53,561 bases of DNA, taken from Saccharopolyspora shandongensis. Its GTDB lineage: Bacteria; Actinomycetota; Actinomycetes; Mycobacteriales; Pseudonocardiaceae. Location: contig NZ_FNOK01000002.1 of NCBI RefSeq assembly GCF_900106995.1, positions 300,180 through 353,740 of the forward strand, read 5' to 3'. Position 1 is the first letter of the stretch, and every line of letters starts with the position of its first letter. A program made the position numbers and the translations under genes. Positions 17,550-24,084 of the stretch are shown in pieces. The notes beneath the pieces were generated by a model. It worked only from the letters and a program-made list of their open reading frames with translations. It searched no databases and was not told where the DNA came from.

Positions 17550-18335
17550 TCAGCCCCAGACCTCGTCGGAGTCGGCCTTGCCACGCAGGCCGCCGCCCGC
17601 GCCGCCACCGGCACTACCGCCCGCGCCGCCACCGGCACTACCGCCCGCGCCGCCACCGCCCGCGCCGCTGTGCGTGTCGACGTTGGCCGCGTGCGGCTGG
17701 GCCGCGTCGTCGAAGGTCCAGGCCGCGTCGTCGGTCGCGCCGGTCGCCTGGTTCGGGGCGTACTGGCCGTCGTCGGTCATCTTGCCCTGCTCGACCACGG
17801 TCCACTGGCCGTCGCCGGTGTGGTGCGAGATCGTCACGTCGCCGGTCTGGCTGATCTCCACGACCTGGTCGGCGGACCCGTCGCCGTCGACGTCGGTGAC
17901 CAGCATGGTGCCGCCGGCCTCGGTCTCCACGACCGCGGTGTCGGCGATGCCGTCCTGGTTGGTGTCCTCGGTGGCCGGGCCGACCTGCATGTCGCCCTGC
18001 GGGGTGTCGATGACCATCGACTGGCCGTGCTGCTGGTCCTCCGGGTCGGCGCCGCCCGGGTGCTGCTGGGGCGCCTCGCCGGTCCACGCGCCGGTCTCCG
18101 CGTCGAAGCGGGCCTGCTCGACGACCACGCCGTCGCTGTTGATCGACTGCATGACGTCGGCCTGGCCGTCGCCGTCATCGTCGATGTATGCGACGTAGCC
18201 GTCGTCGGTCATCACGGCGACCGTCTCGTCGATGCCATCGCCGTCGAGGTCGTAGTTGGCCTCGGCGGTGTACTCCTCGCCTTCGACGGTGACCTTGATG
18301 TCACCGTCTCCCGCGCCGGTTTCCTCGATGTACAC
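17550..18335 (-). CDS. Acidic protein with EF-hand/dockerin-like DxDxDG repeats (DUF6802-like)
   Basis: A 261-residue, very acidic protein without a signal peptide. At least four DxDGDGxxD loops are visible: DLDGDGIDE (29-37), [18 protein letters not shown] and DVDGDGSAD. They alternate with short beta segments ([20 protein letters not shown]). The C-terminus is an almost pure Gly/Ala repeat ([11 protein letters not shown]). The pattern suits calcium-stabilised beta repeats and resembles the actinobacterial DUF6802 family, function unknown. GAGAGG precedes the ATG at 18335. The gene is monocistronic with a strong terminator. Confidence 0.75.
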   Translation of the reverse strand: MYIEETGAGDGDIKVTVEGEEYTAEANYDLDGDGIDETVAVMTDDGYVAYIDDDGDGQADVMQSINSDGVVVEQARFDAETGAWTGEAPQQHPGGADPEDQQHGQSMVIDTPQGDMQVGPATEDTNQDGIADTAVVETEAGGTMLVTDVDGDGSADQVVEISQTGDVTISHHTGDGQWTVVEQGKMTDDGQYAPNQATGATDDAAWTFDDAAQPHAANVDTHSGAGGGGAGGSAGGGAGGSAGGGAGGGLRGKADSDEVWG

Positions 18336-18512
18336 GTCCGCAACCTCTCAGCCGCCGATCAACTGCCAAGCCTAGGACGCAGGGTAGAGGCCTCGGGTTC
18401 CGCAGATGAAGGACCTGGTCTTTCCCGGGCGCCGATCGCGACGCTCGGTGGTCGACCCGCAGCGCAGCGGGGCGGGCTCCATAGTCGGTCAACGGTGTCC
18501 CTCGCCACCCCG

Positions 18513-18758
18513 CTATCGGTCGAAGGTGCCGCCTTTGACGGCGCCGATGAACCGGTGCCAGCTCGGCACCGGCACGGCTAAGTGCCCACCGTCCCGGTCT
18601 TTCGTGTCCCGCACCCCAACGGCGTCGACCCCGAGGCCGACCTCGACGCACGTGCCTTGCCCTTGAGAGTGGGTCGACTTTCGCCACCCGACTTCGACGC
18701 AGTTGGTGTCAGGTCCAGAGCGGCTGGACTTCCGCCATGTCATCTCAGCTTCCAGCAT
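18513..18758 (-). CDS. DUF397 protein with duplicated first motif
   Basis: An 81-residue protein (76 if the internal ATG at 18743, MTWRKSSRSG, is used). DUF397 proteins normally carry one W(R/K)KSS.S...NCVEV motif. Here it occurs twice in succession, TWRKSSRSGPDTNCVEV and GWRKSTHSQGQGTCVEV, before the usual V.VRD.K....L.....W..F tail. The ATG at 18758 overlaps the TGA of the upstream regulator by one base, so the two are co-translated. DUF397 proteins habitually pair with XRE/DUF5753 regulators; their biochemical function is unknown. Confidence 0.85.
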   Translation of the reverse strand: MLEAEMTWRKSSRSGPDTNCVEVGWRKSTHSQGQGTCVEVGLGVDAVGVRDTKDRDGGHLAVPVPSWHRFIGAVKGGTFDR

Positions 18759-19609
18759 CAGCGGGTCTCTCCAATCTCAGCGGCCAGTGCTTTGATCAGC
18801 TGCAACGACGCGTCAGAGCTCAGCGCTTGTTCTCGCAGTTCATCGGCCGCGCGTTGGTAGTCCGCGACCAACTTCTTGTCGTACAAGAAGACAGAAGACC
18901 TGTAGTGCTCCAGATGGACGATGGGAAGTGCCTTCGGGAAGCTCAGGTACACGAACGGACCGACCAAGGACGCGTTCCACAGCGTCTCCCGCGCCGGAAG
19001 CACCTGGATGTCCACATTGGCCATTTCTGCCATCGTGCCGAGATGCAGCAGTTGCTCGTGCTGAACCTGCTGGCCGCCGAACGGGCGGCGCAATGCGTCT
19101 TCGCAGATCAGGGCATGTAGCTTCACGGGATTGCGGCGGGTGAGAATCTCGCGCCGAGCCAACCGAAGCATCAGCCTGGTCTCGGCCTCCCCGGAGCGAC
19201 TGCCCGTCATGGCCACCCGTGCGTAGTCGGCGGTCTGCAGCAAACCTGGAATCAGCAGCGGCGCGACGTCAATGATCTCCGTGGCACTTCGCTCGAAATC
19301 GATGTAACTCGCCAGCGGACGACCGCTCCCGGAGTTTCCCAGGGCCAACCAGTTCGGGTCGCCTGCCTGTCGGGCTAGATCCAGCGCGCGTTCTCTATTC
19401 TCGCCCGTGACACCAAGTTCTTGCAGGATGCTCGCCACATCCTCTGGTCTCGGGAGCCTTGCGCCGGTCTCGTAGCGCGATATCAGCGTGTGCGATGTTC
19501 CAAGTCGTCGAGCGAGCTCGCGCACTGAGAGGTTCTGTCGCTGACGCGCTTCTCTGAGTTCTGCTCCCAGGGCGCGGGCCCTGGGACTCCCGCTACTGGT
19601 GCCAGGCAT
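18758..19609 (-). CDS. XRE-family regulator with DUF5753 domain
   Basis: A 283-residue protein. The helix-turn-helix lies at residues 12-70 (LSVRELARRLGTSHTLISRYETG), and the DUF5753 domain fills about 95-280 (IPGLLQTADYARV, LHALICEDALRRPFGG, MANVDIQVLPARET). Such proteins work with a DUF397 partner as pleiotropic developmental regulators in Streptomyces relatives. It forms an operon with the DUF397 gene and is divergent from a small zinc-motif gene. The shared upstream region has a dyad that may be its operator. Start ATG at 19609. Confidence 0.9.
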   Translation of the reverse strand: MPGTSSGSPRARALGAELREARQRQNLSVRELARRLGTSHTLISRYETGARLPRPEDVASILQELGVTGENRERALDLARQAGDPNWLALGNSGSGRPLASYIDFERSATEIIDVAPLLIPGLLQTADYARVAMTGSRSGEAETRLMLRLARREILTRRNPVKLHALICEDALRRPFGGQQVQHEQLLHLGTMAEMANVDIQVLPARETLWNASLVGPFVYLSFPKALPIVHLEHYRSSVFLYDKKLVADYQRAADELREQALSSDASLQLIKALAAEIGETR

Positions 19610-19652
19610 GCACCAGATCCTAGAGAGAGATCCTCACCGTCCGTAAGTGTGA

Positions 19653-19696
19653 TTGCACACAAGGTGACAGCTTCGGGATAGTGGTGCCTGCACCAC
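19653..19696 (+). promoter_or_regulatory. Promoter and operator dyad between XRE regulator and zinc-motif gene
   Basis: A -35 TTGCAC (19653-19658), 18-bp spacer and -10 GATAGT (19677-19682), overlapped at its downstream edge by GTGGTGC-CT-GCACCAC (19681-19696), a perfect 7-bp inverted repeat across the expected transcription start. The position suits repression by the divergent regulator. Confidence 0.6.
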
Positions 19697-19724
19697 ATCA
19701 AGTAAATGGCACCAGGAGGCGGGG

Positions 19725-19958
19725 ATGTTCGAAAAGGCTGGTGTGGACTGGTTTTGGCGGCCGGTGGGGGTTGGGCGGCATGCGTTCGGTGTGGCCGCGA
19801 AGCGGGCGGAGCCGTATGCGTCGGTGATGTCGTTTTGCGGTGTGGAGGTGGGGGCGTGGCAGGTGCAGCGGCTGCCGCGGGAGCTGGAGTGGGTCAGCGA
19901 GGACACCTGTATGGACTGCTGGCGGCGCATCAGCGCCCGGTGGGCCACCGGCCCGTGA
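19725..19958 (+). CDS. Small zinc-finger-like protein
   Basis: A 77-residue protein with H19, C38 and a C62-x2-C65 pair (HAF, MSFCGVEV, DTCMDCWRR), a likely four-ligand zinc site. The layout matches short actinobacterial proteins often annotated simply as zinc finger protein next to XRE/DUF397 loci. AGGAGG lies 7 bases before the ATG at 19725. Its TGA lies inside the dispersed palindromic element at 19955-19994. Likely a small regulator or partner of the neighbouring XRE protein (inference from position). Confidence 0.65.
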   Translation: MFEKAGVDWFWRPVGVGRHAFGVAAKRAEPYASVMSFCGVEVGAWQVQRLPRELEWVSEDTCMDCWRRISARWATGP

Positions 19959-19994
19959 GCACTTTTTGCTGCTATGGCGACACAAAGTACGCAC
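19955..19994. repeat. Dispersed quasi-palindromic element, copy A
   Basis: The element CACTTTTTGCTGCTATGGCG followed by ACACAAAGTACGCAC is closely similar to the reverse complement of 53032-53071. The core GCTGCTATnGCGAC is shared. Here the left arm has decayed (GAGCACTT instead of GCGTACTT), so only copy B is a clean inverted repeat. Confidence 0.65.
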
Positions 19995-20041
19995 GGGTCC
20001 TGACCAGCACAAACGCAACCTATGGCGATGAGGAGACAACG

Positions 20042-20260
20042 ATGTTCTGGCTTCAGGTGAGCACTCTGGTTCTGGTCAACGTGCTGATCGCGAGCATGCT
20101 GCTGGTCCGCGCTCCGCGTGCGCAGCACGCCGGTGCGGGCGATGGCGCGCTCAACGTGTGGCAGTTGATCGACGAGGTCGAGGCTGAGCGACAACGGGAA
20201 GCGGAGTCCGCCGGGCGGCACTGCCTGAACACCGAAACCCTTGCGCGCCTGCGCATCTGA
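20042..20260 (+). CDS. Small membrane-anchored protein
   Basis: A 72-residue protein with one N-terminal transmembrane helix (LQVSTLVLVNVLIASMLLV, residues 4-22) and a charged helical tail (WQLIDEVEAERQREAES). GAGGAGA lies 6 bases before the ATG at 20042, which fixes the start although the frame is open upstream. It is separated from the zinc-motif gene by the dispersed repeat and followed by two strong hairpins. No family recognised. Confidence 0.6.
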   Translation: MFWLQVSTLVLVNVLIASMLLVRAPRAQHAGAGDGALNVWQLIDEVEAERQREAESAGRHCLNTETLARLRI

Positions 20261-20269
20261 CCGAGACAT

Positions 20270-20345
20270 GGTCCGGCGAACTCCCTCCCCTCGCCGGACC
20301 GCATGGTGGCCGGGCGCCCTGCCCCCGACCCGGCGCCCGGCCACC
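20270..20345. terminator. Tandem terminator hairpins
   Basis: Stem 1 is a perfect 10-bp pairing of 20270-20279 with 20291-20300. Stem 2 is a perfect 14-bp pairing of 20305-20318 with 20332-20345, both with pyrimidine-rich loops. They close the transcript of the small membrane protein and insulate the next gene. Confidence 0.75.
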
Positions 20346-20451
20346 CCCCCGGCGATCACATGTTGTGCATTGCGTCACATCGAATTGGGCTCGAGTAAGG
20401 TCGAAGTTCGAGGATGGCGGTGTTCGCGTGGCTACGACGGAAGGTGTTCCC

Positions 20452-21279
20452 ATGACCGACGACCGGACGGCTCTCGTCACCGGTGCCACCGGAAACCAGG
20501 GCGGCGCGACCGCCCGCCACCTGCTGGCGCGCGGCTGGACGGTGCGCGCGCTGGTGCGCGACCCGGAGAAGCCCGCAGCCCGCGCGCTGCGGGATGCGGG
20601 CGCGGTGCTGGTCCAGGGCAACCTGGACGACGCCGATTCCCTGCGCGCGGCGATGGCCGGGGCGGACGCGGTGTACAGCGTGCAGGCCCTGGCGTGGGAC
20701 GAGGCCGGCTTGGCCGCCGAAGTCCGCCAGGGCACGACCGTGGCCGACGTCGCGCTGGAGACAGGTGTCTCGCACCTGGTCTACAGCTCGGTCGGCGGCG
20801 CCGAGCGCGACTCCGGCATCGCGCACTTCGAGAGCAAGTTCGCCGTCGAGGAGCACATCCGGCGCATCGGTGTGCCCGCCACCGTGCTGCGCCCGGTGTT
20901 CTTCATGACCAACCTGGTCAGCACCACCGGCGATGCAGGCGAGCAGGTCCTGTCGCTGCCGCTGGCCCCGGCGACTTCGCTGCAGATGATCGCCCCCGAC
21001 GACATCGGCTACTTCGCGGCCACCGCGTTGGACGACCCGCAGCGCTACATCGGCCGGCAGCTCGAAATCGCCGGTGACGAGCCGACCATGCAGCAGGTCG
21101 CGGAGACGATCCAGCGCGTCACCGGCACCCCGACCCGCTACGAACCGAGGCCGTTCGAGGGGCGGGACCGGATGTTCGAGTGGTTCGAGGAGAGCGGCTA
21201 CCGGGCCGACATCCCGGCCCTGCGCCAACAGCACCCGGGGCTGCAAACCCTCGAAGAGTTCCTGCGGCGGCAGGCCTGA
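20452..21279 (+). CDS. NmrA/atypical SDR NAD(P)-binding protein
   Basis: A 275-residue NmrA-like protein. The Rossmann motif GATGNQGG is at residues 12-19, the acidic turn is replaced by RDPEK, and the region SSVGGAERDSGIAHFESK follows the usual NmrA order with VLRPVFFMTNL after it. No catalytic YxxxK is present, so it may act as a redox-sensing or quinone-reductase-like protein. GAAGG precedes the ATG at 20452; a GTG at 20428 is in frame but lacks a ribosome site. It stands alone, convergent with erm. Confidence 0.85.
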   Translation: MTDDRTALVTGATGNQGGATARHLLARGWTVRALVRDPEKPAARALRDAGAVLVQGNLDDADSLRAAMAGADAVYSVQALAWDEAGLAAEVRQGTTVADVALETGVSHLVYSSVGGAERDSGIAHFESKFAVEEHIRRIGVPATVLRPVFFMTNLVSTTGDAGEQVLSLPLAPATSLQMIAPDDIGYFAATALDDPQRYIGRQLEIAGDEPTMQQVAETIQRVTGTPTRYEPRPFEGRDRMFEWFEESGYRADIPALRQQHPGLQTLEEFLRRQA

Positions 21280-21294
21280 CCGGCGGTGATCGTG

Positions 21295-21363
21295 CGCCGT
21301 TTTCGCGCGAAAACGGCGTTCTCCACGCCTGGGGATGACGGTTTCGCGCGAAACCGTCATCCC
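21295..21363. terminator. Two perfect TTTCGCGCGAAA palindromes between convergent genes
   Basis: A perfect 24-bp palindrome (21295-21318, half-site CGCCGTTTTCGC) and a perfect 32-bp palindrome (21332-21363, half-site GGGATGACGGTTTCGC) share the same centre with different flanks. They lie 16 bp after the NmrA-like stop and 26 bp before the erm stop and probably form a bidirectional terminator. Confidence 0.75.
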
Positions 21364-21388
21364 GCGAGCGCTCGTGGCCCACTTGCGG

Positions 21389-22126
21389 TCAGGTGGTTTC
21401 GAGGTAGAGGCGGGCCCAGCCTTCGGCCGTGAGATCCCGGGGAAGCGCAGGCAGGCCGCGGACCCGGCATCCCGTGACGTTGCGGACGATCTCGGTCAGG
21501 CCCCGCCCGCGGCCGGTGAACACCTCCTCGACGAACCGCTGGTAGCGGCGGTGTTCGCCGAAGGGCACCAGCGGACCCGCCCGGCGCAGGATCCGCAGCA
21601 CGCCGCCGTCGACCGCCGGCACCGGCCGGAACGAACGCGCGGAAACCTTGCCGCAGAGCCGGAATTCGTACCAGGGCGACCACTGCGCGGTGAGCTGGTT
21701 GCCGCCCGCGGCTCGCTTCCGGGCGACGTCCCACTGCACCAGCAGCACCGCCTCCGACCAGCACGGCGTGCCCAGCAGCCGGCGCGTCATCGCGGTCGTG
21801 ATGCCGAAGGGGAGGTTGCCGACCACCACGTGCGGCGCGCGGGGGAAGCGGAATTCGAGCATGTCGCCCGTGATCACGCGGACCCCAGGACACTCGTCGC
21901 GGAGCTGATCGGCCCAGTGCGGATCGAGCTCCACTGCCGTGATCGGCTGTCCAGTGTGGACCAATTCGCGGGTGATGGCCCCGCGTCCCGCGCCGAGCTC
22001 CACCACGGGAACCGGCGACGGATCGAGCAGATCGGCAATGCGGCGGGCGGCGCCGCGGTCGATCAAGAAGTTCTGGCCGAGTTCGCGGCGCGCACGATCG
22101 CGCGCCGAATTCCGGCGGACAGGCAT
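21389..22126 (-). CDS. erm: Erm-type 23S rRNA adenine-N6-methyltransferase
   Basis: A 245-residue SAM-dependent methyltransferase of the Erm/KsgA fold, predicted to methylate the macrolide-site adenine of 23S rRNA (A2058 by E. coli numbering). It shows ELGQNFL (15-21), the SAM loop ELGAGRGAIT, AVELD, GDML and the catalytic NLPFGITTA. The closest pattern I can recall is the mycobacterial Erm(38)-like group (LTAQWSPWYEF, KVSARSF, PAVDGG, FTGRGRG), not housekeeping KsgA, which has NLPY and a different C-terminal part. The ATG at 22126 has AGGAG 8 nt upstream, and that site lies in a hairpin behind a leader ORF. The gene is convergent with the NmrA-like gene. Confidence 0.9.
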   Translation of the reverse strand: MPVRRNSARDRARRELGQNFLIDRGAARRIADLLDPSPVPVVELGAGRGAITRELVHTGQPITAVELDPHWADQLRDECPGVRVITGDMLEFRFPRAPHVVVGNLPFGITTAMTRRLLGTPCWSEAVLLVQWDVARKRAAGGNQLTAQWSPWYEFRLCGKVSARSFRPVPAVDGGVLRILRRAGPLVPFGEHRRYQRFVEEVFTGRGRGLTEIVRNVTGCRVRGLPALPRDLTAEGWARLYLETT

Positions 22127-22136
22127 GTTGGCAGCT

Positions 22137-22181
22137 CCTGCGTTCGCGGACCGGTCGGAACCGGGCCCTCGCGAGCGCAGG
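22137..22181 (-). promoter_or_regulatory. Hairpin sequestering the erm ribosome binding site
   Basis: On the minus strand, 22181-22170 pairs with 22148-22137 (11 of 12 bp) and an inner 5-bp stem is capped by a 4-nt loop (22164-22160 with 22155-22151). The 3' arm includes part of the AGGAG of erm (22139-22135). An upstream segment, 22233-22223, is complementary at 10 of 11 positions to 22171-22161 in the 5' arm and loop, so an alternative fold could release the site. A first hairpin (22270-22263 with 22249-22242) overlaps the leader stop codon. Confidence 0.65.
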
Positions 22182-22269
22182 TCAGCGTGGTTTCACCGCA
22201 CGACGAACCGCGCGTCGGGAAACGAGAGCCCGGACGCGGACGGCGGCGCGAAAACGGATCCGGCGCCGC

Positions 22270-22320
22270 CTAAGCGGAACGCAACCGGATGAAGAAGGCA
22301 CAAGCAGCGGGACAAGCCAT
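22270..22320 (-). CDS. Candidate erm leader peptide with RLR motif
   Basis: A 16-codon ORF, MACPAACAFFIRLRSA, ending in TAG 143 nt before erm. The RLR at codons 12-14 is an R/K-x-R/K motif, one of the known arrest motifs of erm leader peptides when a macrolide sits in the exit tunnel. No ribosome site precedes the ATG, but a TACGTT -10 ends 7 bases before it, so the mRNA probably begins at the ATG, as is common in actinobacteria. A ribosome halted at RLR would cover the first downstream hairpin. Function is inferred; homologues were not searched. Confidence 0.6.
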   Translation of the reverse strand: MACPAACAFFIRLRSA

Positions 22321-22327
22321 GCCGGAG

Positions 22328-22365
22328 AACGTAGCAACGCATGCCGGGCCGGTGAAACCGATTTT
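22328..22365 (-). promoter_or_regulatory. Leaderless-type promoter of the erm leader
   Basis: Read on the minus strand: -35 TTTCAC (22357-22352), 18-bp spacer, -10 TACGTT (22333-22328), 7 bases to the ATG at 22320. An AAAAT run (22365-22361) stands just before the -35. An AT-rich patch at this position is characteristic of WhiB7-activated promoters, which control several actinobacterial erm genes; WhiB7 control here is a guess. Confidence 0.55.
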
Positions 22366-22464
22366 CCCCGAGTCGAGTCGAGCCACTACGCGGCGCGTAG
22401 CGAGAGCATCCGGCGAGGCGAACAGGCCGGTCACCTCGTCCAGGCGCCCAAGGCACCCCGTCCG

Positions 22465-22948
22465 TCAGAGGTGGGCGCGGATCTGACTCACCGGATGTCC
22501 GAGCGCTGCTGCGAGGGCGGCGAGCTCCGCCTCGTCGAACCAGATGCGCTCCGGATTCCAGATGGCGATCTCGAAGCGGGCGAAGCCGCACGGCCAGTCG
22601 AAGTCCAACTCGTCCAACGACGCTTCGGCACGGCAGCACGGCAGCACGGCAGCACGGCACCTGCACCGCGAGCGTCTCGAAACCCGCCCCACGAAGGACT
22701 TCCAGCAAGCCCGACCACCACGTGAGGTCGATCGACGCGCCGCAGTGCGGGCAGCCGATCCGCTCCAGGTTGTCGCCGCAGTCGATGGCCGTCATCTCGT
22801 CGTGCCAGGTCATGCGGATCTCGACCGAGGCGCCACCGGCAGTCCCCGGAGCCAGGCGCGCCGCGACCGCGGCGGCACGGTCGGCCGCAGCCCGGTCCGG
22901 CTGCCAGCGCGGATCGGCGGGTATGACCGAGAGGACGTCTTCGCTCAT
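22465..22948 (-). pseudogene. Conserved hypothetical protein gene, frameshifted by an 8-bp repeat
   Basis: The first part reads MSEDVLSVIPADPRWQPD, then CGDNLERIGCPHCGASIDL with a CPHC zinc-like pair, up to AVQVPCC. Past the repeat at 22627-22660 the natural continuation, RAEASLDELDFDWPCGFARF and EIAIWNPERIWFDEAEL to GHPVSQIRAHL, is in a different frame. With one 8-bp unit instead of three, the two halves join as VPCCRAEASLDE and give about 155 residues, the expected size of this actinobacterial family of unknown function. As written, the ORF runs on in the wrong frame to 22193, through the erm leader region. Broken or switchable. Confidence 0.75.
22627..22660. repeat. 8-bp tandem repeat (GGCAGCAC)3 inside a coding sequence
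   Basis: Three exact copies of GGCAGCAC (22632-22639, 22640-22647, 22648-22655) are flanked on both sides by the partial unit GGCAC. Because 8 is not a multiple of 3, each gain or loss of a unit shifts the frame. One or four units keep the gene open; the three present here break it. Confidence 0.85.
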
Positions 22949-23031
22949 GCCTCACTCCCCTTCTCCGCACCATTCAATCGGCAGCCCCCCGGAGCCGGAG
23001 GCATGGCCTGCGGGGAATACCGCAATTCGAC

Positions 23032-23063
23032 TTGACCTTGCCCCCGGGGGCAAGGTTTAGCGT
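23032..23063 (+). promoter_or_regulatory. MerR-type promoter with a palindromic long spacer
   Basis: A -35 TTGACC (23032-23037) and a TAGCGT -10 (23058-23063) are separated by 20 bp, longer than the normal 17, as in MerR-activated promoters. A perfect 22-bp palindrome (23035-23056, half-site ACCTTGCCCCC) fills the spacer. The -10 ends 8 bases before the GTG of the MerR-fusion gene, so autoregulation of a leaderless message is likely. Confidence 0.8.
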
Positions 23064-23071
23064 TCATCGAG

Positions 23072-24031
23072 GTGACAGGAATGCGGATCGGCGAACTGGC
23101 CCGGCGGGCAGGTGTGACGACCAAAGCGGTGCGCTACTACGAATCGCTGGGGTTGATCGCACCCGAACGGCTGCCCAACGGCTACCGGGATTACGACGAG
23201 GCCGACGTGCGACTGGTTCGGGAGGTCAAGGCCCTCAGCGAGCTGGGCATCCCCGTCGAGCGCACCCGGCCGTTCCTCGACTGCCTCGAGGCCGGGCGGC
23301 GGCACGCGGACGACTGCCCGGCCTCGCTCGCCGGATACCGAGAGGCGATCGATGAGCTCAGCGAGCGGATCGAGGCGCTCACCTCGCGCCGCGCGGTGCT
23401 GATCGCACACCTGCAAGATGCCGCCCATCGCAACAGCTGCGCGGCCAGTGGAGAGGACCCGATGAACGACTACCTGAACCTGCCCGCCGACCTGCCCGTG
23501 CCCGAGGACGATGGCGCGGCCGACCACCTGCCCGGGATGCGGATGCCGCGCCTGGAGCTCCCGAGCACGGCAGGCGAAACGGTCCATGTCGACGCGTTCG
23601 GTCCGGGCCGTGCAGTGCTCTACATCTACCCGCTCACCGGTCGTCCCGGCACCGATCTCCCGGAAGGCTGGGACTCCATCCCCGGAGCGCGTGGCTGCAC
23701 CCCCGAAGCCTGCGGCTTCCGCGACCACCACGAGGACCTGCACGAGGCCGGGGCGACCCGTGTGTTCGGCCTGTCCAGCCAGTCCACCGACTACCAGCGA
23801 GAGGTCGTCGAGCGGCTCCACCTGCCGTTCCAGATGCTTTCCGACCCCGCGCTGCGTCTGGCCGACGCGCTCGGCCTGCCCACGTTCGAGGCCGGCGGGA
23901 CGACGCTCTACAAGCGGCTGACGCTGATCATCCGCGACGGCGTGATCGAGCACGTCCACTACCCGATCTTCCCGCCCAACGAGCACGCCGAGCAGGTCCT
24001 GGCCTGGTTGCGGAGCAATCCTCTGCGCTGA
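23072..24031 (+). CDS. MerR regulator fused to a PrxQ-type peroxiredoxin
   Basis: A 319-residue fusion. Residues 4-72 are the MerR winged helix (MRIGELARRAGVTTKAVRYY) and about 85-115 the dimer helix. Residues about 155-318 are a peroxiredoxin with the C209-x4-C214 pair (GCTPEAC) typical of PrxQ peroxidatic and resolving cysteines. C71, C82 and C123 lie in the linker and could also sense redox state. The protein may read peroxide or disulfide stress through its own peroxiredoxin and activate its own promoter. Start GTG at 23072 (leaderless-type); ATG at 23081 is the alternative. No other gene is clearly under the promoter except perhaps the M55 peptidase 53 bp downstream. Confidence 0.85.
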   Translation: MTGMRIGELARRAGVTTKAVRYYESLGLIAPERLPNGYRDYDEADVRLVREVKALSELGIPVERTRPFLDCLEAGRRHADDCPASLAGYREAIDELSERIEALTSRRAVLIAHLQDAAHRNSCAASGEDPMNDYLNLPADLPVPEDDGAADHLPGMRMPRLELPSTAGETVHVDAFGPGRAVLYIYPLTGRPGTDLPEGWDSIPGARGCTPEACGFRDHHEDLHEAGATRVFGLSSQSTDYQREVVERLHLPFQMLSDPALRLADALGLPTFEAGGTTLYKRLTLIIRDGVIEHVHYPIFPPNEHAEQVLAWLRSNPLR

Positions 24032-24084
24032 GAACCCGGAAGCCGTGAAACCATGCGGTGACCGGTGATCTTCGGAGGTGGCGG

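Noticed and set aside
21389..22126. Annotation of the methyltransferase as housekeeping KsgA/RsmA
   Set aside because: NLPF, LTAQWSPWYEF and the FTGRGRG C-terminus fit Erm of the mycobacterial type; KsgA has NLPY and a different C-terminal domain.
22193..22464. C-terminal extension of the frameshifted hypothetical gene down to 22193
   Set aside because: It results from the 8-bp repeat frameshift; residues there are Arg/Gly-rich and unlike the family.
22632..22655. CRISPR-like repeat
   Set aside because: Units are 8 bp, directly adjacent, without spacers.
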